From Rhizobium terrae (GTDB lineage Bacteria > Pseudomonadota > Alphaproteobacteria > Rhizobiales > Rhizobiaceae), in the NCBI RefSeq assembly GCF_003425685.1, contig NZ_QJKM01000010.1, positions 62,001 to 126,000 on the forward strand: a DNA stretch of 64,000 bases. The letters run 5' to 3'. Numbering within the stretch: the first letter of the stretch is position 1; every line of letters begins with the position of its first letter. Below are positions 27,007 through 34,856 of the stretch, piece after piece. The notes under the pieces were generated by a model. The model saw only the letters and a program-made list of their open reading frames with translations, made no database searches and was not told where the DNA came from. The translations under genes were made by a program, and so were the position numbers.

Positions 27007-27665
27007 TGCTTTCCATCCCCGCCCTGCCAACCCTTCCCCGGCGCTACCACAGGGCCAGCGTCTGGGCGCTTTATGCGATCGGGCTCTGCCCGGCGGTCTG
27101 GTATTTCTATCTCGGACTGACCGGAGGACTCGGCTTCAATCCGGTCAAGGAATTCGAACACGCGCTCGGCATCTGGGCGCTGCGCTTCGTCATCGCCACA
27201 TTGGCGATCACGCCGCTGCGCGATCTGGCCGGCATCAACTGGATGCGTTACCGCCGGGCGCTCGGGCTGCTCACCTTCTATTACGTGCTGATCCATTTCG
27301 CGGTCTATGTCTCGCTCGACCTGCGGTTCAATTTCGGCGCAGTCTGGGGCGATATCGCCAAGCGTCCCTATATCACCATCGGTTTTGCCTGTCTGTTGCT
27401 CCTGATCCCGCTGGCGGCGACGTCCAACAACTGGTCGATCCGCAAGCTCGCCCAGGCCTGGAACCGGCTGCACAAGCTGATCTACGTGATTGCAGTCGGC
27501 GGGGCGATCCACTATGTGCTCGCCGTCAAGTCGGTGACGCTGGTGCCGTTCGTCCATGTGGCGCTGATCGTGCTGCTCGTCACCTATCGGGCGGTCAGGC
27601 GGCCTATTCTGGATTGGAAGCGCGGTAAGCGTTCGGAAGCTAGGCCCGCACGGTCGCAGGCGTGA
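27006..27665 (+). CDS. msrQ: Heme-binding membrane subunit MsrQ of the MsrPQ system
   Basis: The 219-residue protein has six predicted transmembrane segments and conserved heme-ligand histidines in FYYVLIHFAVYVSLDL and NRLHKLIYVIAVGGAIHYVLAVK. It passes electrons from the respiratory chain to MsrP in the periplasm. The family belongs to the ferric-reductase-like transmembrane group. It is the second gene of the msrPQ operon and starts one base inside the msrP stop codon. The basic tail (KRGKRSEARPARSQA) is likely cytoplasmic. Confidence 0.96.
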
Positions 27666-27668
27666 TCA

Positions 27669-28075
27669 TCATCGGCGGACGGCAATCACAAGGCGCTCCG
27701 CGAGGACCGCAGCAGCAATGCCAACGAAAGCAATAATATTCCAGGGGGAGAATATCCGTCCGAGAAATAATGCGCCCGGCGTCGTCAAACGGAATTCATC
27801 CAGCCAAGGCGTATGGTAGAGGCGGAGGAGCTCGACCCCGATCGCAATAACGAACGCACCGGCAGGATCAATCCGCGCCTCGATCGGCCCAGCAGCGAGG
27901 CAAACAGCAGATAGACCATCGCGCCCCAGAGGACCGAGCCGCCGTATTTTACGACAGGAAACGACAGGCCGAGATCGTAGCCGAACCGCCGTAGCGTGAG
28001 GCCGGCCGCTCTCACCAAGGCTGCGGCTATCACTCGGCCGACAATAAGCGATCTCGTCGCATCATCCGAGAGCAC
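27669..28075 (-). pseudogene. DUF2809 membrane protein gene, frameshifted
   Basis: A GTG at 28075 overlaps the sigma-factor stop codon by one base and opens a frame reading RRFGYDLGLSFPVVKYGGSVLWGAMVYLLFASLLG, the start of DUF2809. The frame then turns to non-family sequence and stops at 27785. One frame away the DNA continues as AFVIAIGVELLRLYHTPWLDEF and LFLGRIFSPWNIIAFVGIAAAVLAERL, stopping at 27669-27671, which is the conserved DUF2809 second half. One base has therefore been lost near 27855-27860 (CCGGTGCG where GTGGCG would restore the frame). The ancestral protein would have about 135 residues and four membrane helices. Function of the family is unknown; it should have been co-expressed with the sigma factor. 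Confidence 0.8.
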
Positions 28076-28593
28076 TACCGCAGGAGATACTCCCTGAGCA
28101 GGACACGGGCGCGGTGAAGCCGTGCTTTTACCGCCTGGCGCGAGAGGCCGGTCGAACGGGAAATCTCGTCTATCGTCATTTCTCGGAAATCGCGCAGCAC
28201 CGCGATCTCTCTTAGCTGTGCCGGCAGCGCCTCGAAAGCTGCAGCGAGGTCGAGGCGTAGATCCGTTTCGGGCCTATCTTGGAGGAGGTCGTCACTCTCC
28301 AGCTCGATCGTCGTGACAAGACCCGCCCGACGCACCAGACGCAGACATTCCCGCCGGACGACGCTGAACAACCACGCAGGTAACGCGGCCAGCGCACGGA
28401 TGGTCCCAACATGGCGAAACAGCAGCCAGAGCGCTTCCTGTGCCGCATCTTCCGCATCCGCGGCAGTACGGCAGGCCGTCCTCGCATATCGCCGGATATC
28501 CGGTTGGGCCTGCTCCAGCACATTGAGCAGCGCCTGCCGATCGCCAAGCTGGGCCGCTTCGAACAATTCGGTGGATACTGCTCGGCTAGTCAT
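28075..28593 (-). CDS. ECF-type RNA polymerase sigma factor
   Basis: The 172-residue protein has sigma region 2 (QPDIRRYARTACRTAADAEDAAQEALWLLFRHVGTIRALAALPAWLFSVVRRECLRLVRR) and sigma region 4 (LREIAVLRDFREMTIDEISRSTGLSRQAVKARLHRARVLLREYLLR). There is no extra domain. It directs transcription of a specific regulon from its own promoter class. The ATG at 28593 overlaps the end of the upstream YgaP-like frame by eight bases, and the downstream DUF2809 gene starts inside its stop codon, so three genes are tightly coupled. No anti-sigma factor gene is adjacent. Both flanking membrane-protein genes carry frameshifts while this gene is intact. Confidence 0.93.
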   Translation of the reverse strand: MTSRAVSTELFEAAQLGDRQALLNVLEQAQPDIRRYARTACRTAADAEDAAQEALWLLFRHVGTIRALAALPAWLFSVVRRECLRLVRRAGLVTTIELESDDLLQDRPETDLRLDLAAAFEALPAQLREIAVLRDFREMTIDEISRSTGLSRQAVKARLHRARVLLREYLLR

Positions 28594-28794
28594 GACGTTT
28601 TCCGGAGACCAATCCCGCGACTGTGCATATCGGGCAATAACCGACAATGCCGGTCAGCGCGAAAACCGCCCCACCCGCGCAGATCGCCCACGCGGCCAAT
28701 CCCTGGAAATAAGCGAAACTTGCGACGCATGTGGCAAGCCCACGCCAATCCGCAGCACCTGCTGCACCGATCCGATATTCTTGCGGTAGAACAT
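28586..28794 (-). pseudogene. YgaP-like transmembrane (DUF2892) small protein gene, frameshifted
   Basis: The ATG at 28794 follows AAGGAGGATTGGAC and opens MFYRKNIGSVQQVLRIGVGL. The frame is then lost, but one frame away the DNA reads FAYFQGLAAWAICAGGAVFALTGIVGYCPICTVAGL and stops at 28586-28588. Together they make a complete DUF2892/YgaP-like protein of about 69 residues with two membrane helices and the typical GYCPICTVAG cysteine motif. One base is missing near 28733-28740 (TTGCCACA where TTGGCCACA restores the frame). The intact gene would have been the first of the sigma-factor operon and a candidate membrane partner. Either a real mutation or a sequencing indel. Confidence 0.78.
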
Positions 28795-28920
28795 GTCCAA
28801 TCCTCCTTATCCGGTCAAAGGCTCATTGCCTTCACAGATAAGAGGCCGCCCTTTCGCAAAAGGATTCACCGGGCGAAAGATTCTTTGGCTAGCCGCTTCG
28901 TTCAGTGACCGCCGAAACAC

Positions 28921-28948
28921 AAAAAAGCCGGGCATTTCCACCCGGCTT
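28921..28948 (-). terminator. Intrinsic terminator after rplQ
   Basis: On the minus strand AAGCCGGG and CCCGGCTT form an eight-base-pair stem (28941-28948 with 28925-28932), followed by a run of six T residues. It lies 25 bases past the rplQ stop codon and ends the ribosomal supercluster. Confidence 0.92.
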
Positions 28949-28972
28949 CTTCAAATCCGCAATGCGGATCAA

Positions 28973-29398
28973 TCAAGCGGCTTCGGCAGCTTCGGCTTCG
29001 GCGGCGACACGGGCCTTGTCGGCAGCGCCCTTGGCGTCGACATCGCGCTCGACGAACTCAATGACGGCCATGGCAGCGTTATCGCCATGGCGGAAACCGG
29101 CCTTCATGATACGCAGGTAACCGCCGTTGCGGTTTGCGTAACGCGAAGCGATCGAGTCGAACAGCTTGCGGACGGCGTCCTGGTCCTGGATCTGCGAGAT
29201 CGCCTGACGACGAGCGTGCAGGTCGCCGCGCTTGCCGAGCGTGACGAGCTTCTCGACGATCGGACGGATTTCCTTCGCCTTCGGCAGCGTGGTTACGATC
29301 TGCTCATGGGTAATGAGCGAAGCAGCCATGTTGGCGAACATCGCCTTGCGGTGGCTTGCGGTGCGGTTGAGCTTGCGGCCGGCTTTCTGGTGGCGCAT
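28973..29398 (-). CDS. rplQ: 50S ribosomal protein L17
   Basis: The 141-residue protein begins with MRHQKAGRKLNRTASHRKAMFANMA, the hallmark of L17, followed by LITHEQIVTTLPKAKE. The last 25 residues form an alanine-rich acidic tail (AADKARVAAEAEAAEAA) longer than in enteric L17, as is usual in alphaproteobacteria. L17 sits near the polypeptide exit tunnel of the large subunit. It is the last gene of the alpha block, 102 bases after rpoA, with a hairpin in the gap (29450-29457 with 29485-29492 enclosing 29462-29468 with 29477-29483). Confidence 0.98.
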   Translation of the reverse strand: MRHQKAGRKLNRTASHRKAMFANMAASLITHEQIVTTLPKAKEIRPIVEKLVTLGKRGDLHARRQAISQIQDQDAVRKLFDSIASRYANRNGGYLRIMKAGFRHGDNAAMAVIEFVERDVDAKGAADKARVAAEAEAAEAA

Positions 29399-29500
29399 CT
29401 CTGTTCTCCTTTACTTGCAGGCATCCGCCTGCAGTCTAAATTGGCTGTCGCATTTCCGGATGGCGAAGCGGTGACACTTCGCCTGGAAATGCTGCGGTGG

Positions 29501-30511
29501 TTAATACTGGTCTTCGTATCGCTTGGCGAGATCTTCGATGTTTTCCGGCGGCCAGGCGGGAACTTCCATGCCCAGATGGAGGCCCATGGATGCCAGAACT
29601 TCCTTGATCTCGTTCAGCGACTTGCGACCGAAATTCGGAGTGCGCAGCATTTCCGCCTCGGTCTTCTGGATGAGATCGCCGATGTAGACGATGTTGTCGT
29701 TCTTCAGGCAGTTGGCCGAACGGACCGAAAGTTCCAGTTCGTCCACCTTCTTGAGAAGCGCCGGGTTGAACGCGAGTTCGGTAACCGATTCTTCTTCGAC
29801 GTCCTTCTGCGGCTCGTCGAAGTTGACGAAGACCGAGAGCTGGTCCTGAAGGATACGAGCGGCGAAGGCTACGGCGTCTTCACCCGTGACCGAGCCATCG
29901 GTCTCGATGGTCATGGTCAGCTTGTCGTAGTCGAGAACCTGGCCTTCGCGGGTGTTTTCCACCTTGTAGGACACTTTCTTGACCGGCGAATAGAGGCTGT
30001 CGACCGGGATGAGACCGATCGGAGCGTCTTCGGCACGGTTACGCTCGGCCGGAACATAGCCCTTGCCGTTGTTGACCGTGAATTCCATGCGGATCTCGGC
30101 GCCCTCGTCGAGGGTGCAGATCACGTGGTCGGGGTTGAGGATCTCGATATCGCCGACCGTCTGGATGTCACCGGCGGTGACCGAGCCCGGACCCTGCTTG
30201 CGCACGACCATGCGCTTTGCATCGTCGCCATCCATCTTGATGGCGATTTCCTTGATGTTGAGCACGATGTCGGTCACATCTTCCCGGACGCCGGGGATGG
30301 ACGAGAATTCATGCAATACGCCGTCGATCTGCACGGCGGTGACAGCCGCGCCTCGCAGAGACGACAGAAGCACGCGACGAAGCGCGTTGCCGAGCGTCAG
30401 GCCGAAGCCGCGCTCGAGAGGTTCGGCAACAAGCGTTACCTTGGTACGGCCGGAGGAGGAGAATTCCACCTTGTTCGGCTTGATCAGTTCCTGCCAGTTC
30501 TTCTGGATCAT
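29501..30511 (-). CDS. rpoA: DNA-directed RNA polymerase alpha subunit
   Basis: The 336-residue subunit has the N-terminal assembly domain (EPLERGFGLTLGNALRRVLLSSLRGAAVTAVQIDGVLHEF) and the C-terminal domain with its DNA- and activator-contacting helices (LELSVRSANCLKNDNIVYIGDLIQKTEAEMLRTPNFGRKSLNEIKEVL). It nucleates polymerase assembly as a dimer and binds UP elements. It follows rpsK after a 217-base gap that contains no gene but could hold an internal promoter. The order rpsM-rpsK-rpoA-rplQ lacks rpsD, as is usual in alphaproteobacteria. Confidence 0.99.
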   Translation of the reverse strand: MIQKNWQELIKPNKVEFSSSGRTKVTLVAEPLERGFGLTLGNALRRVLLSSLRGAAVTAVQIDGVLHEFSSIPGVREDVTDIVLNIKEIAIKMDGDDAKRMVVRKQGPGSVTAGDIQTVGDIEILNPDHVICTLDEGAEIRMEFTVNNGKGYVPAERNRAEDAPIGLIPVDSLYSPVKKVSYKVENTREGQVLDYDKLTMTIETDGSVTGEDAVAFAARILQDQLSVFVNFDEPQKDVEEESVTELAFNPALLKKVDELELSVRSANCLKNDNIVYIGDLIQKTEAEMLRTPNFGRKSLNEIKEVLASMGLHLGMEVPAWPPENIEDLAKRYEDQY

Positions 30512-30728
30512 GACTAACTACCTTCCGTTCGTTGCCACCATCCAATCGTGGCAACCGAGCATGAGGAACACCGAGCGGAACACCATCCTTCATCGAACGA
30601 TGATGTTCATCGGCTATATGGGTAAAGCCGCCGAACCTCCGGCGGAGGATCAGGCGGCTATGCCCCGGTTCAATAGAGAAACCGCCCACTTCTTCACGTG
30701 AAGCTAGCGGCCCCTGCAGATCCGACGA

Positions 30729-31118
30729 TCAGACGCGGCGCTTCTTGCGCGGACGGCAGCCGTTGTGCGGGATCGGGGTCACGTCGCGGATCGACGTGAT
30801 CATGAAGCCTGCAGCCTGCAGAGCGCGCAGAGCCGATTCACGGCCGGAACCCGGACCGCAGACTTCGACTTCCAGCGACTTCATGCCATGCTCCTGAGCC
30901 TTCTTGGCGCAGTCTTCAGCAGCGATCTGGGCCGCGAACGGGGTCGACTTGCGCGAACCCTTGAAGCCCTTCGCACCGGCGGACGACCAGGCAATCGCAT
31001 TACCCTGCGCGTCGGTGATGGTGATCATCGTGTTGTTGAAGGTAGAATTGACGTGGGCGACGCCCGACGTGATGTTTTTGCGCTCGCGGCGGCGAACGCG
31101 GGTGGCTTCCTTGGCCAT
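30729..31118 (-). CDS. rpsK: 30S ribosomal protein S11
   Basis: The 129-residue protein shows S11 signatures: SGVAHVNSTFNNTMITITDAQGNAIAWSSAG, then GSRKSTPFAAQIAAEDCAKKAQEHG and the conserved C-terminal DVTPIPHNGCRPRKKRRV. It forms part of the small-subunit platform near the mRNA exit and the E site. It lies between rpsM and rpoA. The 132-base gap to rpsM is filled by a short repeat cluster. Confidence 0.99.
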   Translation of the reverse strand: MAKEATRVRRRERKNITSGVAHVNSTFNNTMITITDAQGNAIAWSSAGAKGFKGSRKSTPFAAQIAAEDCAKKAQEHGMKSLEVEVCGPGSGRESALRALQAAGFMITSIRDVTPIPHNGCRPRKKRRV

Positions 31119-31180
31119 ATTATCCCTTTCGTTGATCTCTGCACCGCCGTAATTCCAGCGGCTCCACCTGAAGAAGCCAA

Positions 31181-31242
31181 TAGCGAATAGTTGGTAGCGA
31201 ATAGAAGAAACATCTATTCGCTATTCGCTACTCCCTATTCGC
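31181..31242. repeat. Cluster of TAGCGAATAG / CTATTCGCTA short repeats
   Basis: The decamer TAGCGAATAG occurs at 31181-31190 and 31195-31204, and its reverse complement CTATTCGCTA at 31214-31223 and 31221-31230, with a further CTATTCGC at 31235-31242. They form alternative hairpins in the gap between rpsM and rpsK. The pattern resembles a short interspersed intergenic repeat of rhizobia rather than a terminator, because no T run follows. Confidence 0.8.
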
Positions 31243-31250
31243 CCCTCAAA

Positions 31251-31619
31251 TTACTTCTTCTTACCGGCGATCGCCTTGGCCGGACCCTTGCGGGTGCGGG
31301 CGTTGGTGTGCGTGCGCTGACCGCGGACCGGCAGGCCGCGGCGATGACGCAGGCCGCGGTAGCAGCCAAGGTCCATCAGGCGCTTGATGTTCATCGCGGT
31401 TTCGCGACGAAGATCACCTTCGACCTGATAGTCGCGGTCGATGGTTTCGCGGATCTGCAGGATTTCCGAGTCCGTCAGCTGATGGACGCGCTTCTCAGCC
31501 GGAAGACCGACCTTCTCCATGATTTCCTGTGCGAATTTCGGGCCGATCCCGTGAATGTAGGTCAGCGCGATGACAACGCGCTTCGCAGTCGGGATGTTGA
31601 CGCCAGCGATACGTGCCAC
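31251..31619 (-). CDS. rpsM: 30S ribosomal protein S13
   Basis: The 122-residue protein begins VARIAGVNIPTAKRVVIALTYIHGIG and ends GQRTHTNARTRKGPAKAIAGKKK, both diagnostic for S13. It contacts tRNA and the large subunit through the head of the small subunit. The start is a GTG at 31619, decided by the universal MARIAGVNIP start and by the GGAG in AAGGAGAATAGGC upstream; the longer open frame is not used. It is the first gene of the alpha block, preceded by 295 bases that include a palindromic repeat. Confidence 0.98.
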   Translation of the reverse strand: MARIAGVNIPTAKRVVIALTYIHGIGPKFAQEIMEKVGLPAEKRVHQLTDSEILQIRETIDRDYQVEGDLRRETAMNIKRLMDLGCYRGLRHRRGLPVRGQRTHTNARTRKGPAKAIAGKKK

Positions 31620-31870
31620 GCCTATTCTCCTTCGTTCCAGTTGCCATCCAGCAAGTGGTACTTCTTTCATGAAAGCAGCCTCACCAGGCCGCCAGTTCAA
31701 ACGTCATACGGAACAGGTCAAAACGACCGGTCCCGGATGTCCTCATCGGGAAATCCGCGCCGATCGCTCAAAGCTGTCGCGAGTTGGCGCGGTGTTTAAC
31801 GGAATCAGCGCGGAAATGCAACCGCTCAGCCCGAGATTCTTTAACAGATCGATGACGGATCTGCTTTTGC

Positions 31871-31914
31871 GCATGTCTTTGTCCCAAAACCGGTTCCCGC
31901 CTTGGGAGACATGC
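31871..31914. repeat. RIME-like palindromic intergenic element next to the adk stop codon
   Basis: GCATGTCTTTGTCCCAA (31871-31887) and TTGGGAGACATGC (31902-31914) form an imperfect palindrome whose arms end GCATGTC/GACATGC. This matches my recollection of the Rhizobium intergenic mosaic palindromes (GCATGTCG...CCCAAAACC...GGGCGACATGC). The element ends directly at the adk stop codon (31915-31917). It may also serve as a transcript-end hairpin for adk. The family name is from memory and not verified. Confidence 0.7.
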
Positions 31915-32565
31915 TCAGAGAGCCGCCAGGATCTTTTCGATGTCGGCCGTAACCTTGTCCATCTCGGCCATGCCGTCGACGACCTTCAGCTTGCCCTTGG
32001 CATGGTAATAGCCGATCAGCGGCGAGGTTTCCTTGTAGTAGACTTCGAGACGCTTGGTCATGGTCTCGGCGTTGTCGTCGGGACGGCGCTTGAAATGAGT
32101 CGAGCCGCACTTGTCGCAGACGCCTTCCTTCGAAGGCTTCTTGTCAGTGTCGTGATAGGTCGTGCCGCACTGGGCGCAGGAATAACGACCGGATACACGG
32201 CGGACCAGTTCCTTGTCGTCGACACGCAGTTCGATGACGACGGAGAGATCGAGGCCTTTGGCCTTCAGCATCGCCTCGGTCGCATCCGCCTGCGCCAGGG
32301 TGCGCGGAAAACCGTCGAGGATAAAGCCGTTGGCGCAATCGGGCTGGTCGATCCGCTCGGAGATAATCGCATTGACGATCTCGTCGGAGACGAGGTTGCC
32401 GGCGTCCATGACGGCCTTGGCGCGCTTGCCGACTTCCGTCTCAGCCGCCACCGCGGCGCGCAACATGTCGCCGGTGGAGAGCTGCGGGATGCCGTGCTTC
32501 TCCACGATCCGCTGGGCCTGGGTCCCCTTACCCGCGCCCGGCGGCCCCAAAAGTATCAATCTCAT
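31915..32565 (-). CDS. adk: Adenylate kinase
   Basis: The 216-residue enzyme equilibrates ATP + AMP with 2 ADP. It has the P-loop GPPGAGKGTQA (residues 7-17), the AMP-binding DGFPRTLAQA, and a long LID domain carrying a four-cysteine zinc site (YSCAQCGTTYHD ... GVCDKCGSTHF). The zinc-type LID differs from the hydrogen-bonded LID of enteric enzymes. Its start overlaps the secY stop by four bases, the common secY-adk coupling. It is followed by a palindromic repeat and then the rpsM block. Confidence 0.98.
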   Translation of the reverse strand: MRLILLGPPGAGKGTQAQRIVEKHGIPQLSTGDMLRAAVAAETEVGKRAKAVMDAGNLVSDEIVNAIISERIDQPDCANGFILDGFPRTLAQADATEAMLKAKGLDLSVVIELRVDDKELVRRVSGRYSCAQCGTTYHDTDKKPSKEGVCDKCGSTHFKRRPDDNAETMTKRLEVYYKETSPLIGYYHAKGKLKVVDGMAEMDKVTADIEKILAAL

Positions 32566-33902
32566 CGTCCCCTCTTTCCTCCGCGCAGTTTCGACTTCTT
32601 GATCAGACCCTCATACTGCTGCGCAATGAGGTGCCCCTGGATCTGTGCTACCGTATCGAGGGTTACACTGACAACGATCAAAAGCGAAGTACCACCAAGG
32701 GCTAATGGCACGCCCGTGCGGGCGACCAGGAACTCCGGCAGAATGCAGACGAAGACAAGGTAGATCGCGCCGATGACCGTGATGCGGGTCAGCACATAAT
32801 CAATATATTCGGCGGTGCGCTCGCCCGGACGAATGCCCGGAATGAAGCCGCCATGCTTCTTCAGATTGTCGGCCGTGTCCTTGGGATTGAAGACGATCGC
32901 CGTGTAGAAGAAGGCGAAGAAGGCGATCAGCAGGCCGTAGAGCAGCATGAACAGCGGCTGGCCGTGGCCGAGCGCCGAGATGATCATCGTCGCCCAGTCC
33001 GGCAGCCCGGCATTGCCGGCAAAGCCCGCGGCAGTGGCCGGCAGAAGCAGCAGCGACGAGGCGAAGATCGCCGGGATGACGCCCGAGGTGTTGAGCTTCA
33101 GCGGCAGGTGCGACGTATCGCCCTGGAACATGCGGTTGCCGACCTGGCGCTTTGGATACTGGATCAACAACCGGCGCTGGGCGCGTTCGACGAAGACGAT
33201 GAGCGCGATGACGCCGATCGCGACAACGATGACGGTGAGAATCAGCGCGGTCGGGAGCGCGCCCGTTCGGCCGAGTTCCAGCGTACCGGCGAGCGCGGTC
33301 GGAAGACCTGCGGCGATACCTGCGAAGATGATCAGCGAAATGCCGTTGCCGATGCCGCGCGAAGTGATCTGCTCACCGAGCCACATCAGGAACATGGTGC
33401 CGCCGAGCAGCGTCACGACTGTCGAAAGCTTGAAGAACCAGCCCGGATCCAGCACCAGCCCGTTGCCACTCTCAAGGCCGGCCGCGATGCCATAGGCCTG
33501 CAGCGTACCGAGCAGGACGGTGCCGTAACGGGTATACTGGTTGATGATCTTGCGGCCCGCCTCGCCTTCCTTCTTGAGGTTTTCAAGCGAGGGGACGACC
33601 GAGGTCATGAGCTGGACGATGATCGACGCGGAAATATAAGGCATGATGCCGAGCGCGAAAATCGCCATTCGCTCGACCGCGCCGCCCGAAAACATATTGA
33701 AAAGTCCGAGGATGCCGCCGGCCTGGCCGCGGAAGGCTTGGGCATAGGCCTCTGGGTTCAACCCCGGAAGCGGAATATGCGTGCCGAGACGATAAACGAG
33801 AAGTGCCGCGAGGGTGAACCACAGACGCTTCTTCAGGTCCTCCGCCTTGGCGAAGGTGGAAAAATTCAAATTGGAGGCAAGTTGTTCCGCTGCAGAAGCC
33901 AT
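32562..33902 (-). CDS. secY: Protein translocase subunit SecY
   Basis: The 446-residue channel protein has ten predicted membrane helices, the plug/pore start LKKRLWFTLAALLVYRLGTHIPLPG, and the cytosolic loop ISLIIFAGIAAGLPTAL. It also has the conserved VFVERAQRRLLIQYPKRQVGNRMF and the C-terminal PGIRPGERTAEYIDYVLTRITVIGA. It forms the inner-membrane SecYEG pore; secE is also in this window at 61665. It follows rplO by 234 bases with a terminator in the gap, so it likely has its own promoter or depends on read-through. It overlaps adk by four bases. Confidence 0.99.
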   Translation of the reverse strand: MASAAEQLASNLNFSTFAKAEDLKKRLWFTLAALLVYRLGTHIPLPGLNPEAYAQAFRGQAGGILGLFNMFSGGAVERMAIFALGIMPYISASIIVQLMTSVVPSLENLKKEGEAGRKIINQYTRYGTVLLGTLQAYGIAAGLESGNGLVLDPGWFFKLSTVVTLLGGTMFLMWLGEQITSRGIGNGISLIIFAGIAAGLPTALAGTLELGRTGALPTALILTVIVVAIGVIALIVFVERAQRRLLIQYPKRQVGNRMFQGDTSHLPLKLNTSGVIPAIFASSLLLLPATAAGFAGNAGLPDWATMIISALGHGQPLFMLLYGLLIAFFAFFYTAIVFNPKDTADNLKKHGGFIPGIRPGERTAEYIDYVLTRITVIGAIYLVFVCILPEFLVARTGVPLALGGTSLLIVVSVTLDTVAQIQGHLIAQQYEGLIKKSKLRGGKRGR

Positions 33903-34090
33903 GCAATTCTCCGCCTGACCAATTCTCCGGCGGCGGGGAAAGCCAAACCCGGAAAGCAGTCAAAAATTCTGGTTCAAAAAACCGGGCGCGGAGATTGCGA
34001 GAGCAACCGGATGCCTCACCCTGTTTTCCGTATGATCCCGGCCAGGCGACCAACAGGATCGCTTCGGGATCGTGAGGCTCACATATGGAG

Positions 34091-34126
34091 ATAAAATCGC
34101 CCGGTGTGAAGTTCAAACCGGGCGAT
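34091..34126 (-). terminator. Intrinsic terminator between rplO and secY
   Basis: On the minus strand ATCGCCCGGT and ACCGGGCGAT make a 10-base-pair perfect stem (34117-34126 with 34096-34105) followed by TTTTAT. It lies 10 bases past the rplO stop codon. Its presence inside the classic spc gene order implies that secY-adk are at least partly uncoupled from the ribosomal genes. Confidence 0.85.
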
Positions 34127-34136
34127 TCTAAACGAT

Positions 34137-34616
34137 TTATTCAGCGGTGGCTTCCGCCACGACCAGCAGCTTCACCGAACCGCCGGCCTTTTCGATCTTC
34201 TCGACGGCAGCCTTGGAGGCACCGGCGACTTCGATCGAAACCTTCGCGGTCAGTTCGCCGTCGGCGAGAACGCGCACGCCGTCCTTCGGGCGACGGATGA
34301 CGCCGGCAGCCTTGAGCGCTGCAGCATCGATCGTGGCCTTGGGGTCGAGCTTCTTGGCATCGATCGCAGTCTGGATACGGCCGAGCGAAACGGTGACGTA
34401 GTCGGACGCGAAGATGTTGTTGAAGCCGCGCTTCGGCAGGCGACGATAGATCGGCATCTGGCCGCCTTCGAAGCCCTTGATCGCAACGCCGGAACGGGCC
34501 TTCTGACCCTTGACGCCGCGACCACCGGTCTTGCCCTTGCCGGAGCCGATGCCGCGACCGACGCGGATACGGTCCTTCGAAGAGCCTTCGTTGTCCTTGA
34601 TCTCATTCAGTTTCAT
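34137..34616 (-). CDS. rplO: 50S ribosomal protein L15
   Basis: The 159-residue protein begins MKLNEIKDNEGSSKDRIRVGRGIGSGKGKTGGRGVKGQKAR, the glycine/lysine-rich extension that penetrates the large-subunit RNA, and has the globular IYRRLPKRGFNN and VRVLADGELTAKVSIEVAGAS region. I chose the ATG at 34616, with GGAGG eight bases upstream, over an in-frame TTG two codons earlier. It is the last ribosomal gene of the spc block before a terminator. Confidence 0.98.
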   Translation of the reverse strand: MKLNEIKDNEGSSKDRIRVGRGIGSGKGKTGGRGVKGQKARSGVAIKGFEGGQMPIYRRLPKRGFNNIFASDYVTVSLGRIQTAIDAKKLDPKATIDAAALKAAGVIRRPKDGVRVLADGELTAKVSIEVAGASKAAVEKIEKAGGSVKLLVVAEATAE

Positions 34617-34632
34617 GGTCAATTCCTCCGTC

Positions 34633-34842
34633 TCACTTCTCGTCGACGACGCGAACGAGATGCTGGACAGCCCGGATCATGCCACGAACGGAAGGGGTAT
34701 CTTCCAGAGTGCGGGTCCGGTGCATCTTGTTGAGGCCGAGACCGATCAGCGTCTGGCGCTGTACGTCCGGGCGGCGGATGGGCGAGCCGATCTGCTGAAC
34801 GGTCACCGTCTTTGCTTCAGTCTTCTGCGTAGCCTTAGCCAT
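34633..34842 (-). CDS. rpmD: 50S ribosomal protein L30
   Basis: The 69-residue protein has the L30 core TVQQIGSPIRRPDVQRQTLIGLGLNKMHRTRTLEDTPSVRGMIRAVQHLVRVV with a short N-terminal extension (MAKATQKTEAKT). It lies 14 bases after rpsE and 16 bases before rplO in the spc block. The size is slightly above the enteric protein, as usual in rhizobia. Confidence 0.98.
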   Translation of the reverse strand: MAKATQKTEAKTVTVQQIGSPIRRPDVQRQTLIGLGLNKMHRTRTLEDTPSVRGMIRAVQHLVRVVDEK

Positions 34843-34856
34843 GGATCAGACTCCTC

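Noticed and set aside
28594..28647. Upstream ATG extending the ECF sigma factor by 18 residues
   Set aside because: That stretch is the out-of-frame reading of the YgaP-like gene; the ATG at 28593 overlaps its stop in the usual coupled manner.
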